Of a stretch of 64,000 bases of DNA, positions 22,463 to 30,637 are shown piece after piece (within the stretch, counting starts at the first letter, position 1; each line of letters opens with the position of its first letter). Both the position numbers and the translations under genes were made by a program. Origin of the DNA: Granulicella sp. Its GTDB lineage: Bacteria; Acidobacteriota; Terriglobia; Terriglobales; Acidobacteriaceae. The notes beneath the pieces are model-generated. The model was given only the letters and a program-made list of their open reading frames with translations, ran no database searches and was not told the origin of the DNA. Location: positions 62,001-126,000 of the forward strand of contig DAIDGQ010000039.1 of the NCBI GenBank assembly GCA_027452215.1, read 5' to 3'.

Positions 22463-23176
22463 ATGCAACATCTACAGCCACACGCGACCACTTGCTGTAA
22501 GGCCTGCACCGATCGTTCGATGCGGATACTGTGCGATCTTTCCGGACAGGCGCGGATCGACTTCGAGTCGCTGGGGATGCAGATGCGGCTACCCAAGAGA
22601 TCCATCATCTTTCAGGAGGACGACAGCTGCGACGCAGCAACCATCATTTGTGAGGGACAGGTCAAGCTCTCTTGCACCTCCCGCGAAGGAAAAACGCACA
22701 TCCTGAAGATCGCGCTCCCAGGAGATCTGCTTGGGTTGGGTGCAGCGATCTCGGGAACTCGGTTCGAGGTCACGGCAGAGACCATCGAACCTGCCGTCGT
22801 GAAGAAGATTCGACGGCATGAACTGTTGGCCTTTCTCGAGAAGTATGGGCAAGCGAGTATGCTCGCAGCGAAGGCGTTGTCTGAGGAGTACAAGTCAGCA
22901 TTCTTTGATGCGCGACGCCTGGCCTTATCGGAGTCCACCGCAGGAAGGTTGGCCGGCGTGTTGCTCGAATGGGGTCGTGCTGCGGTAGGCTGTAGCGGGG
23001 CTGATATGAGCTTCACCATGGCGCTGACCCACGAAGAGCTTGCGAATCTTGCGGGGACCTCTCGCGAGACCGTCACGCGAGCGCTGGGAAAATTCCAGCG
23101 CGATGGACTCATCGAGATCCAAGGCTCAACCTTTCGAGTGCTGTCCCCCAGCGGCCTGGAAAATCTTTCTTCCTGA
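22463..23176 (+). CDS. Crp/Fnr family transcriptional regulator with N-terminal cysteine cluster
   Basis: cNMP-binding fold, C-terminal HTH with LTHEELANLAGTSRETVTRALGKFQRDGLIEI; N-terminal TTCCKACTDRSMRILCDLSG. ATG at 22439 is also possible. Confidence 0.92.
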   Translation: MQHLQPHATTCCKACTDRSMRILCDLSGQARIDFESLGMQMRLPKRSIIFQEDDSCDAATIICEGQVKLSCTSREGKTHILKIALPGDLLGLGAAISGTRFEVTAETIEPAVVKKIRRHELLAFLEKYGQASMLAAKALSEEYKSAFFDARRLALSESTAGRLAGVLLEWGRAAVGCSGADMSFTMALTHEELANLAGTSRETVTRALGKFQRDGLIEIQGSTFRVLSPSGLENLSS

Positions 23177-23298
23177 CACTGCCCCGCGCAGGCTAGCCCA
23201 AGTCGCTCGCAGATAGCGCGCCAGGCTCCGACTCGTGTGCCACCAAGTGCGGTTCGTCACGGCAATAACCTGTCATATGTTCAATAGAGCACATACCC

Positions 23299-23314
23299 TG
23301 TGACGGCTATCACT
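23299..23314. promoter_or_regulatory. Candidate Crp/Fnr-family site D (TGTGAC-GGCT-ATCACT)
   Basis: Left half perfect, right half 4/6; upstream of the UspA gene. Confidence 0.45.
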
Positions 23315-23462
23315 GATACCTGACGCTAAACCAAATTGAATCAAACACAAGAAGTAGCGTAATTTTCGAGCGTGGCCATGGGGTCGTCAGGACTAATTGG
23401 CGTTCCACTAAAACATCGCATTCTTCACGAGCTGAACGCCAAGAGAAAGGGGGAGATGAGAG

Positions 23463-24416
23463 ATGAATACGATAAAACGAAGCGTCCAATCGCCCTTCAA
23501 GAAGGTACTCCTTGCGACCGATTTCTCCGTGAGTTTGGAGGGATCATTCAAGGCGGCGCTGCGTCTTTGCCAGATGAATGAGTCGACACTCCAAATACTG
23601 CACGTTCTGAGGGCGGACGCCGTGGCTGAGGCGGCGACGGGCTTGCAACTGGGCACTGGCCTGCTTGACAGTGAAGCCCTTCTACTCCTGAATCAACTCT
23701 GCACGCGAGCCAAGGAAGCCGGTGTTGACTGCAGGTCGAGCATTGAAACAGGGGTCGCTTCCGCAAAGATTCTGGAGGCGATCGAAGCCAACGACATCGA
23801 TCTGGCGATCCTTGGAACGAGCGAGCCGCGCGGATCGAAGCGGCTGGTCTTCGGCCCCACGGCTGAGGCGGTGATGCGCATCGCTCCCTGCCCCATGATG
23901 ACGATTGGCCCTGTCGCAGCTGACCTCATCAAGAAGAATGCGTCGAAGGGCCCCGTCGTCTTTGCGACTGATTTTCATTCGCTAACCAGAGAAGCGATTC
24001 GCCTTGCTGTCTCTTATTGCGAGAGTACGGGGCTGCGGCTGCATTGCCTCCATGTTCTGCCCAGGGCCTTGCAGTCGACCGACGGGGACCAGACGCTTTC
24101 TGCGATTTTGACCTCGGCGCTGAGGCATCTCGCCGCAACCTGCGCCGTCGACGCTGAGTTGCCAGTCTGCCGAGTTACCTATGGGAGTGAGATTTCGAAT
24201 GCCATCGTGGACTATGCCCGGGAACAGCAAGCGAGCCTCATCTTCCTGGGAGTCCGCCGCTCGAGTATGGTGGCTGCCGACGAGCCTCTGCCCATCGCGT
24301 TTCGTATCATCACAGAAGCCCCCTGCCCTGTGGTGACTCTCGTCTGCGATGCTCACGCTGAGCCGGTCTGCCCGCCTGCGATGAAGCCAGACTCATCCCC
24401 CTTCCATGTGCAGTAA
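23463..24416 (+). CDS. Tandem universal stress protein (two UspA domains)
   Basis: Two UspA repeats: KKVLLATDFSVSLEGSFKAAL...DLAILGTSEPRGSKRLVFGPTAEAVMRIAPCPMMTI and GPVVFATDFHSLTREAIRLA...LIFLGVRRSS...ITEAPCPVVTL. SD-like GGGGGAGATGAGAG upstream. Confidence 0.93.
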   Translation: MNTIKRSVQSPFKKVLLATDFSVSLEGSFKAALRLCQMNESTLQILHVLRADAVAEAATGLQLGTGLLDSEALLLLNQLCTRAKEAGVDCRSSIETGVASAKILEAIEANDIDLAILGTSEPRGSKRLVFGPTAEAVMRIAPCPMMTIGPVAADLIKKNASKGPVVFATDFHSLTREAIRLAVSYCESTGLRLHCLHVLPRALQSTDGDQTLSAILTSALRHLAATCAVDAELPVCRVTYGSEISNAIVDYAREQQASLIFLGVRRSSMVAADEPLPIAFRIITEAPCPVVTLVCDAHAEPVCPPAMKPDSSPFHVQ

Positions 24417-24490
24417 GTGTCCTTCACACGCGTCCGGGCCCCCTTTAACAACTCTTCGTCATGGCAGGGATAGGATTCTTAAGCCCAATG

Positions 24491-24529
24491 CAGGGCGAGT
24501 GCCTCTCACAGGGAGAGGCACTCGCCCTG
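24491..24529. terminator. Bidirectional terminator hairpin between convergent genes
   Basis: Perfect 17-bp stem CAGGGCGAGTGCCTCTC / GAGAGGCACTCGCCCTG with 5-nt loop. Confidence 0.8.
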
Positions 24530-24547
24530 TTATGCAATCCATGCGGC

Positions 24548-25699
24548 TCACACCGCAGCCACAGCCGGTTCGTAATGGCAGAACGGATCGCTGGCCAGCG
24601 GATCACCGGTCGCGGCAAACGCTCGTGCGCGTGAGCCTCCGCAGAGAGCCCGGTATTCACAGCGCCCACATTTTCCCTTGAAGAGATTGGGATTGTGCAG
24701 CGCCTTGAACATCGGAGCATTGCGATACACGTCGAGCAACTGGTCGTGCCGAACGTTGCCCATCGCGAGAGGAAGAAAACCGGCAGGGCAGATGTCTCCC
24801 TGATTGGAGATGAACATGATGCCGTGCCCGTCGCGAATGCCGAAGCCGCGATACACAGGCGTACGCTCGATCTCGGCGGCGACCATCCCTGTCTCGCGCA
24901 TACGGCTTAGCGCAACACGGCGATAGGACGGGGCTTCGGTGGTTGCGACCGCAAACGGAGCCGTCTTCGAGAGGTCGTAGATCCAATTCATCAATTGCTC
25001 TCCCCGCTCGGTGGAGATGGGCTGAAGCACTCTGCCGCGACCCACTTCAATCAGAAAGAACAAGCTCCAGCGCATGACGGGAAACTCTCGCGTAAGCAGT
25101 TCGTAAACCGCCGGAAGATCATCCACCGTCTCCGCGGAGACCAGCGTGTTGATCTGGATTGGCACGCCCAGAGTGGCGGCAGCTTTAGCCGCGGCAATTG
25201 TCCAGTCGAAGCAGCCCTCCACGCCGCGGACAGCTTCGTGGCGTGCGGCCGTCGAGCCATCCAGGCTCAGCCCGAAGCTATCGATGCCATGCGCCTTCAG
25301 CTTCGCAAGCACCTCGATCGTCAGGTCTGCCGTGGCGCTCGGGGTGATTGAAACATTGATGCCGAGAGCGCGGGCCTCATCGATCAAGTCAAACAAATCT
25401 ACGCGCCGCAGAGGATCGCCACCGGTAAAAACCAGGTGGGGGGTAGGTTTGTCGAAGGCCGCGATCTGATGGAGAAGCTTCTTCCCTTCCTCATACGTCA
25501 GCTCGTCCGGATGAGCCGTTGAGACCGCCTCCGCGCGACAGTGACGGCAGGCCAAACCGCAGGCCTGCGTCATCTCCCAATAGACCAGCATCGGGTTACT
25601 GGAATAATCGTGGCTGGCAGAGTGATGTGGATGAGTTGAGGCGCGATGGCCCATTGCGGGAGCGGTCGTGGGAATCGTTCGTATATCCGTGGAAGACAT
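24548..25699 (-). CDS. Radical SAM/SPASM domain protein (NirJ/AhbD-like class)
   Basis: CX3CX2C motif CGLACRHC; C-terminal Cys-rich SPASM-like ICPAGFLPLAMGN...CGRCEYRALCGGSRARAFAATGDPLASDPFC; next to hemY. Confidence 0.82.
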   Translation of the reverse strand: MSSTDIRTIPTTAPAMGHRASTHPHHSASHDYSSNPMLVYWEMTQACGLACRHCRAEAVSTAHPDELTYEEGKKLLHQIAAFDKPTPHLVFTGGDPLRRVDLFDLIDEARALGINVSITPSATADLTIEVLAKLKAHGIDSFGLSLDGSTAARHEAVRGVEGCFDWTIAAAKAAATLGVPIQINTLVSAETVDDLPAVYELLTREFPVMRWSLFFLIEVGRGRVLQPISTERGEQLMNWIYDLSKTAPFAVATTEAPSYRRVALSRMRETGMVAAEIERTPVYRGFGIRDGHGIMFISNQGDICPAGFLPLAMGNVRHDQLLDVYRNAPMFKALHNPNLFKGKCGRCEYRALCGGSRARAFAATGDPLASDPFCHYEPAVAAV

Positions 25700-25709
25700 G
25701 TTGATTCTC

Positions 25710-27173
25710 CTAAGATGCGGCAGGAATAGGTATGAGAGTTGGCTGATGGCGTAGATTGTTGGCCTTGTGTTGCAGCTTGTCGCGTTGTGTAAGTTTGAGC
25801 ACGGTATTCACGCTGCTCTGAATGCAGTCCGGAATTCCCGAGCCCCGGTAGGCGGCTCCTGCGAGATACAGGCCGGGATGCGAGTTCGCACCATCGTCAA
25901 TCTCCTCGAGCAACTTACTGTGCCCGACTTCATACTGCGGATTGGAGCGGCGCCAGGAATACGCCCGTGCCAGCACTGGCGTTGCGGTGATGCCCATGAT
26001 CTCACGCAATTCGTTCCTCGCAAGTGATACCAAAGAGGCCTCATCCTGCTCGGCAAGATTCTCCGCCAACGCTCCTCCGACGAAGACGCGCAGAAGCACG
26101 CAATCGTCCGGAGCGCGATGGTTGAACTTCGTCGAAGACCAGGAGCAGGCATTGATGCGGCGGCTTTCGCTCGCAGGAACGATAAAGCCAAAGCCATTCA
26201 GAGGGCAGGTCAATTCACTGCGTCGAAAGCCCAGCGAGACGGTAGCGGTAGAGACATACCGGATGGAGCGCAGCCTCTCCGCAAGGACAGGATCGAGTTC
26301 CTGAACGATCCCCGCCGTGACATACGCCGGCGTTGTGAACACCACATTGTCCGCAAGAATTGAGGAGCCATCGTCCAAGGCGATCCGGTATTGCGGACCC
26401 TCGGATGCGATGGATCGAACGCGGCAGTTGACTCTAATACGCTGTGGATCGAGGTGGCGAACCAGGGCATCGGGAAGCTGCTGCAGTCCTCCGGAAAGTG
26501 TCGTGAACATTGATGGCTGCTTACTCGCGGCCGGCTTCCCAGCCTGCGCCTTCCTGCGCCTCATCATGCCCAGCACTAAGCTGCCGTTGGCCTGCTCCAT
26601 GTCCGCAAACATCGGGAACGTGCTGCGAAGACTTAGTCGTTCCGGATCGCCCGCGTGGATGCCCGCCATCAGGGGGCCAGCAATCTTTTCCAGAAGCTCC
26701 GACCCTAGGCGTCTGCGAACAAAGCCCGCAAGGCTTTCGTCGATACCCTTCGGCGCGCGCCGAACGAAGACCTCCAGGCCCATGCGTAGCTTCGCCGGCC
26801 AGGAGATCAGCTTGGAGCGAAGGATGGGAAGGATCATCGTCGGAGCCATCAGCATCATGCCTTCGGGCATGGGGTGCAGACGACCATTGCTATACACATA
26901 CGTGGAGGGAGTCGCCGTGGAGTTGGAGCCCATCAGCTGATCGCCAAGTCCCAGAGTGCGGCAGAGATCCAGTGTCGCACTCTTCTGCGTTAGAAACGAG
27001 TCAGGGCCGCCCTCCACAAGGAACCCATCACCCGCATCCGAAGTGATCTTGCCACCGAGACGAGGGGAGCTCTCGAGCAACAGAAAGTCCGCACACTCGC
27101 CTGCGGTTTGCTGCAGCGAGTAGGCTGCCGCAAGTCCCGAGATTCCTCCGCCAATGATTACCGTTTTCGTCAT
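25710..27173 (-). CDS. hemY: Protoporphyrinogen/coproporphyrinogen oxidase (HemY/HemG FAD type)
   Basis: N-terminal FAD-binding MTKTVIIGGGISGLAAAYSLQQ, LGGKITSDAGDGFLVEGGPDSFLTQK, MAGIHAGDPERLSLRSTFP, C-terminal GLYLAGAAYRGSGIPDCIQSS. Confidence 0.93.
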   Translation of the reverse strand: MTKTVIIGGGISGLAAAYSLQQTAGECADFLLLESSPRLGGKITSDAGDGFLVEGGPDSFLTQKSATLDLCRTLGLGDQLMGSNSTATPSTYVYSNGRLHPMPEGMMLMAPTMILPILRSKLISWPAKLRMGLEVFVRRAPKGIDESLAGFVRRRLGSELLEKIAGPLMAGIHAGDPERLSLRSTFPMFADMEQANGSLVLGMMRRRKAQAGKPAASKQPSMFTTLSGGLQQLPDALVRHLDPQRIRVNCRVRSIASEGPQYRIALDDGSSILADNVVFTTPAYVTAGIVQELDPVLAERLRSIRYVSTATVSLGFRRSELTCPLNGFGFIVPASESRRINACSWSSTKFNHRAPDDCVLLRVFVGGALAENLAEQDEASLVSLARNELREIMGITATPVLARAYSWRRSNPQYEVGHSKLLEEIDDGANSHPGLYLAGAAYRGSGIPDCIQSSVNTVLKLTQRDKLQHKANNLRHQPTLIPIPAAS

Positions 27174-27207
27174 CTCCCCAAGGGTATCGGGGGATGGGCT
27201 TCGACAC

Positions 27208-27223
27208 TGTGACTGTAGTCACA
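27208..27223. promoter_or_regulatory. Candidate Crp/Fnr-family site E (TGTGAC-TGTA-GTCACA)
   Basis: Perfect 6-4-6 palindrome with its edge 35 bp upstream of the hemY ATG. It is the exact reverse complement of site B over all 16 bp. Confidence 0.65.
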
Positions 27224-27292
27224 GGAGCTGGCAGGCAGTGAGGTTTCCTTGAAGAATAAGCAGGAAACGCCATGCGTCATTCGGCTCGACGG

Positions 27293-28399
27293 CTACCAGA
27301 TGCCCTTATCACTGCCAGTGATTTTGTAGCCGATCGCAGCGGCCGTTGCGAGCGCAGGCAACAATCCAAGCCGCGCGCTGCTTTCCAACTCCCGCCTGCG
27401 AAGCAGGCCCGCGAACTGCGAGCGATAGAGCCTAACGGACTGCGGCAAAATCGGAACGCGAAGAAAGCCTCCTCCGAAGTGCATCACCGTTCCATCAAAT
27501 CTCGCCGCCTCCTTGACGACCGCCGGCAACGCCAGACCCGTCCCGCGGAAGCGTTGGACATAATCCGACACCAGCACGAGGTACGTCGCAACACCTTCCC
27601 AGATCCCGGCCGCCTCCGCCGACGACTTGAGATCGTCATAGTCAATCGCACCAGACTCGACCAACATCGCCGAATCGATGACGTCGCACAACCGGAAGTA
27701 GAAGTGCCGATACATGCGTTGCAGCGTCGAGATCATCAGGCGGTCAGAGACCGATGCCACGCGAAACGTCTGGCCGTCGAACTCCAGCACCCGGGCTCGC
27801 CCCGGCAGATTCGATGCAAGCACCAACTGCTCGCCCGTCTGGCCCAGCCGCCCCGCGTGTACCTCCACCGATTCCGGCAGTCCGGGGATGAGGAAGTTCC
27901 ACTTGGACGCAAGCCTGTCTCCCCAGCTTCGCGAGTCAAGCTGCGCCCCAAAACGCCTCTCCATCAGGGAACAAATGTCCTCTGACGAAGCATTGCTGTA
28001 CAGGTCGATATCGCTGCCGAAATCCGGCCAGTGGTCGAGTGATTTGATCACCGTAAGATCGAGCTTCTCTTCCTCGAAGGCGTCGCAGATGATGCGCAAA
28101 AAGGATGTAGCTTGATCAATCCGCGATCGCTCTTCAGCAATCGCGGTCGCTGCCCACTCGGCACGAAGCTCGTCCTGCGCAGCGACCATGATCTCGCAAT
28201 AGACCTCCATCGCACGCACCACAACGTGATTGCGGTGCGCGAGGGCAAGCAGTGCGCCGAACTCTTCCGCGGTCAGGCTTCGAAGCTCGGTCGCCAGCGA
28301 TGAGTGCCGCGCGACTGCGTCCTGCGAGAGCAGAAGTACAGAGAGCGTCGTCATCATCGCCTCATTCGAGACGGGTGAAATGGAGGGCGTGGCTGTCAT
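27293..28399 (-). CDS. Nucleotidyltransferase family protein (NTP_transf_5-like)
   Basis: DLTVIKSLDHWPDFGSDIDLYSNAS nucleotidyltransferase-like GSDID motif. Confidence 0.7.
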   Translation of the reverse strand: MTATPSISPVSNEAMMTTLSVLLLSQDAVARHSSLATELRSLTAEEFGALLALAHRNHVVVRAMEVYCEIMVAAQDELRAEWAATAIAEERSRIDQATSFLRIICDAFEEEKLDLTVIKSLDHWPDFGSDIDLYSNASSEDICSLMERRFGAQLDSRSWGDRLASKWNFLIPGLPESVEVHAGRLGQTGEQLVLASNLPGRARVLEFDGQTFRVASVSDRLMISTLQRMYRHFYFRLCDVIDSAMLVESGAIDYDDLKSSAEAAGIWEGVATYLVLVSDYVQRFRGTGLALPAVVKEAARFDGTVMHFGGGFLRVPILPQSVRLYRSQFAGLLRRRELESSARLGLLPALATAAAIGYKITGSDKGIW

Positions 28400-28415
28400 G
28401 AAACCTTCCTTCGAA

Positions 28416-29591
28416 CTAATGCGGAAGCGGTTGAGTCGAAGTATCCGGCGAGGAATTGCCCACAGCGGGGCTCTTCGTAGACGAGTCAGGTTGATTGGCA
28501 TCCTGACTCCTGCGCTTCAACTCGAACGTGCTTTTCTGCTCAGGATGCCTCTGCGACTGAGCATTCAATTCGAGGTTCATGTAGCGGTGATTCTCATCCG
28601 CAATCGCTACCAGATGCTCACCCGATGAAGATGATTGAGTAGTCAGACCGACACGCGCGTCGGCGTCATCGGCCTTCTGTGCCCTCGCGTAGTATGACTT
28701 GGCTGTCTCAAAGTCGCCCTCTCGCTCCGCAACGTACCCGAGATTATTCAGAGCAAAGGCGCTCTGCGGATTCTGGGAGTACGCCTCGATGAAATCCTTC
28801 TTGGCTTCCGTCCAGTTGTTTTGGTTGGTTGCAGCAACTCCGCGGATCGCCAGCATTTGGGCACGCATCTGACGCTGATCCATCTTCGCCATCCGCTTGC
28901 GCAGATTGGCGGCACTGTCCGCAGCCATCTCGCTGACCGGCTTACCTCTCCAAGCCAGGTTGCGCGTCACGACCACGGCATCCGTCGAATGCGATGCAGC
29001 GACCTGGTCATAGTAGCCAAGCGCCGCCTCCAAATCTCCCGTAGCCTCCTGGGCTACACCTAGATTGTTGAGCGTAAATGGATTCTTCGGATCAAGCGCC
29101 AGAGCTTCCTTCAATAGAGCCTCAGCCTCAAAGCCGCGATCCTGAGACAGCATCTCCATTCCCAGAATATTGAGACGATTCACGCGCATCGAACCTGTCT
29201 TCGAGAGGCCAAGAGCATCCATCATCGGCTTGCCGTTTAGCTCCTTGGCACTGCTGCGCTCAATGGTCGCTTCACAGCGCTGCTCCCCCGCGAGTTTGTA
29301 GAACTTATCTGCCCGGTCCACCTCACCCTGCAACTCCGAGACATATCCCAGATTCGTCAGCGTGAAGGGGTCGGCAGGATCGTAAAGATACGCCTTGTAG
29401 AAAAATCCATCTGCGAGTTCGTAGCGATGCTTTAAGATCGCATTGACGCCGTCGCGATTGAGTCGCTGCACAGGAGTCAGATCGCTGTGTTTAGGCATCG
29501 TGATTCGCAGATACTTTGCTGCGCCAGCCGGAGAAGCGGCGCAGACCACGAGAGGGATGATTGCAAATAGGGTAAAACGTCTGGGAGACAT
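28416..29591 (-). CDS. TPR-repeat secreted protein
   Basis: Signal peptide and TPR units (DPKNPFTLNNLGVAQEATGDLEAALGYYDQV; NPQSAFALNNLGYVAEREGDFETAKSYYARA). Confidence 0.85.
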   Translation of the reverse strand: MSPRRFTLFAIIPLVVCAASPAGAAKYLRITMPKHSDLTPVQRLNRDGVNAILKHRYELADGFFYKAYLYDPADPFTLTNLGYVSELQGEVDRADKFYKLAGEQRCEATIERSSAKELNGKPMMDALGLSKTGSMRVNRLNILGMEMLSQDRGFEAEALLKEALALDPKNPFTLNNLGVAQEATGDLEAALGYYDQVAASHSTDAVVVTRNLAWRGKPVSEMAADSAANLRKRMAKMDQRQMRAQMLAIRGVAATNQNNWTEAKKDFIEAYSQNPQSAFALNNLGYVAEREGDFETAKSYYARAQKADDADARVGLTTQSSSSGEHLVAIADENHRYMNLELNAQSQRHPEQKSTFELKRRSQDANQPDSSTKSPAVGNSSPDTSTQPLPH

Positions 29592-29733
29592 ATAATGAAA
29601 TGACTACCTTCCTCAAAATGCCAGCTATAACTGCCAGCTCAAGTGTTACGTATGCTTATTAGAGTACCGTTTTGGCATATAGGTTAGCTACAACTTATAT
29701 CGCTGAAGTAAAAAGAATCTGAGGCCTCTACCT

Positions 29734-30612
29734 TTGCCGCCCAAGCATCACACATCTATGCTCTGCTTCGCTACAGCAATTTTGATCAGCACAGTAGCGA
29801 TCGCTCAAATGCCCTCCCAGGCTCCCTCGTCGGCCACCGCCCCGCATTCAGCGACCCAGACAACCCCTCGAGATCCCCTGCCCCCCTCGCCCGGGGGAAG
29901 GAGTACCGTCATGGGTGGCGAAATCCGCACGGTAGACCCAGTGCGGGACCAACTTATCCTGAAGGTCGCGGGAGGCCAGTCGATCAAGATCTATTTTGAC
30001 GAGCGAACCCAGGTGTATCGCAATGGCACAAAGATCGACGTGCTTGACCTGCATCCCAGCGATCACGCGTCCGTTGAGACGACTCTGGACGGCACTGCCC
30101 TCTTCGCGCTCAGAATTCATATGCTGTCGAAGGTACCCGGGGATGAACTGCGTGGCCGGATCGTGAGCTACAACTCCAGGAAAGACGAACTCATCCTCAT
30201 GGCGAACTCCTCCCATGAGCCACTCACCCTCCATCTTCCCCCAGATGCACCGGTCGCAACGATCGCGCAAGATGGCTCCTCAAAGCAACTGCAGGGGCCG
30301 GCCAGCTTCATTCCCGGCTCGGTCGTCGATGTGCGCTACACCGGAAGTAAAAGTGGTCGAGGCATCATCACTGGAGTTGATATCCTCGCAATTCCCGGCT
30401 CGACCTTCATCTTCAGCGGAACACTTTCCTCCATGGATCTGCACATCGGACGGCTGATCGTTCTCGATCCGCGTGATAACAAAACCTACCCCATCGAATT
30501 CCCTCCAACCCTGCTGCCGGTGATGCGAACACTCCATGCAGGATCGATCGTGAAGGTGGTCACACTCTTCGACGGCACCCGCTACGTGGCCAGCCAGATC
30601 ACAGCGCAATAG
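29734..30612 (+). CDS. Secreted protein, DUF5666-like OB/beta domains, function unknown
   Basis: Signal peptide; repeated GEIRTVDPVRDQLILKVAGGQSIKIYFDERTQVYRNG-type units. Confidence 0.6.
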   Translation: MPPKHHTSMLCFATAILISTVAIAQMPSQAPSSATAPHSATQTTPRDPLPPSPGGRSTVMGGEIRTVDPVRDQLILKVAGGQSIKIYFDERTQVYRNGTKIDVLDLHPSDHASVETTLDGTALFALRIHMLSKVPGDELRGRIVSYNSRKDELILMANSSHEPLTLHLPPDAPVATIAQDGSSKQLQGPASFIPGSVVDVRYTGSKSGRGIITGVDILAIPGSTFIFSGTLSSMDLHIGRLIVLDPRDNKTYPIEFPPTLLPVMRTLHAGSIVKVVTLFDGTRYVASQITAQ

Positions 30613-30637
30613 GCCGCACGACGACCGATCGCCTAGC

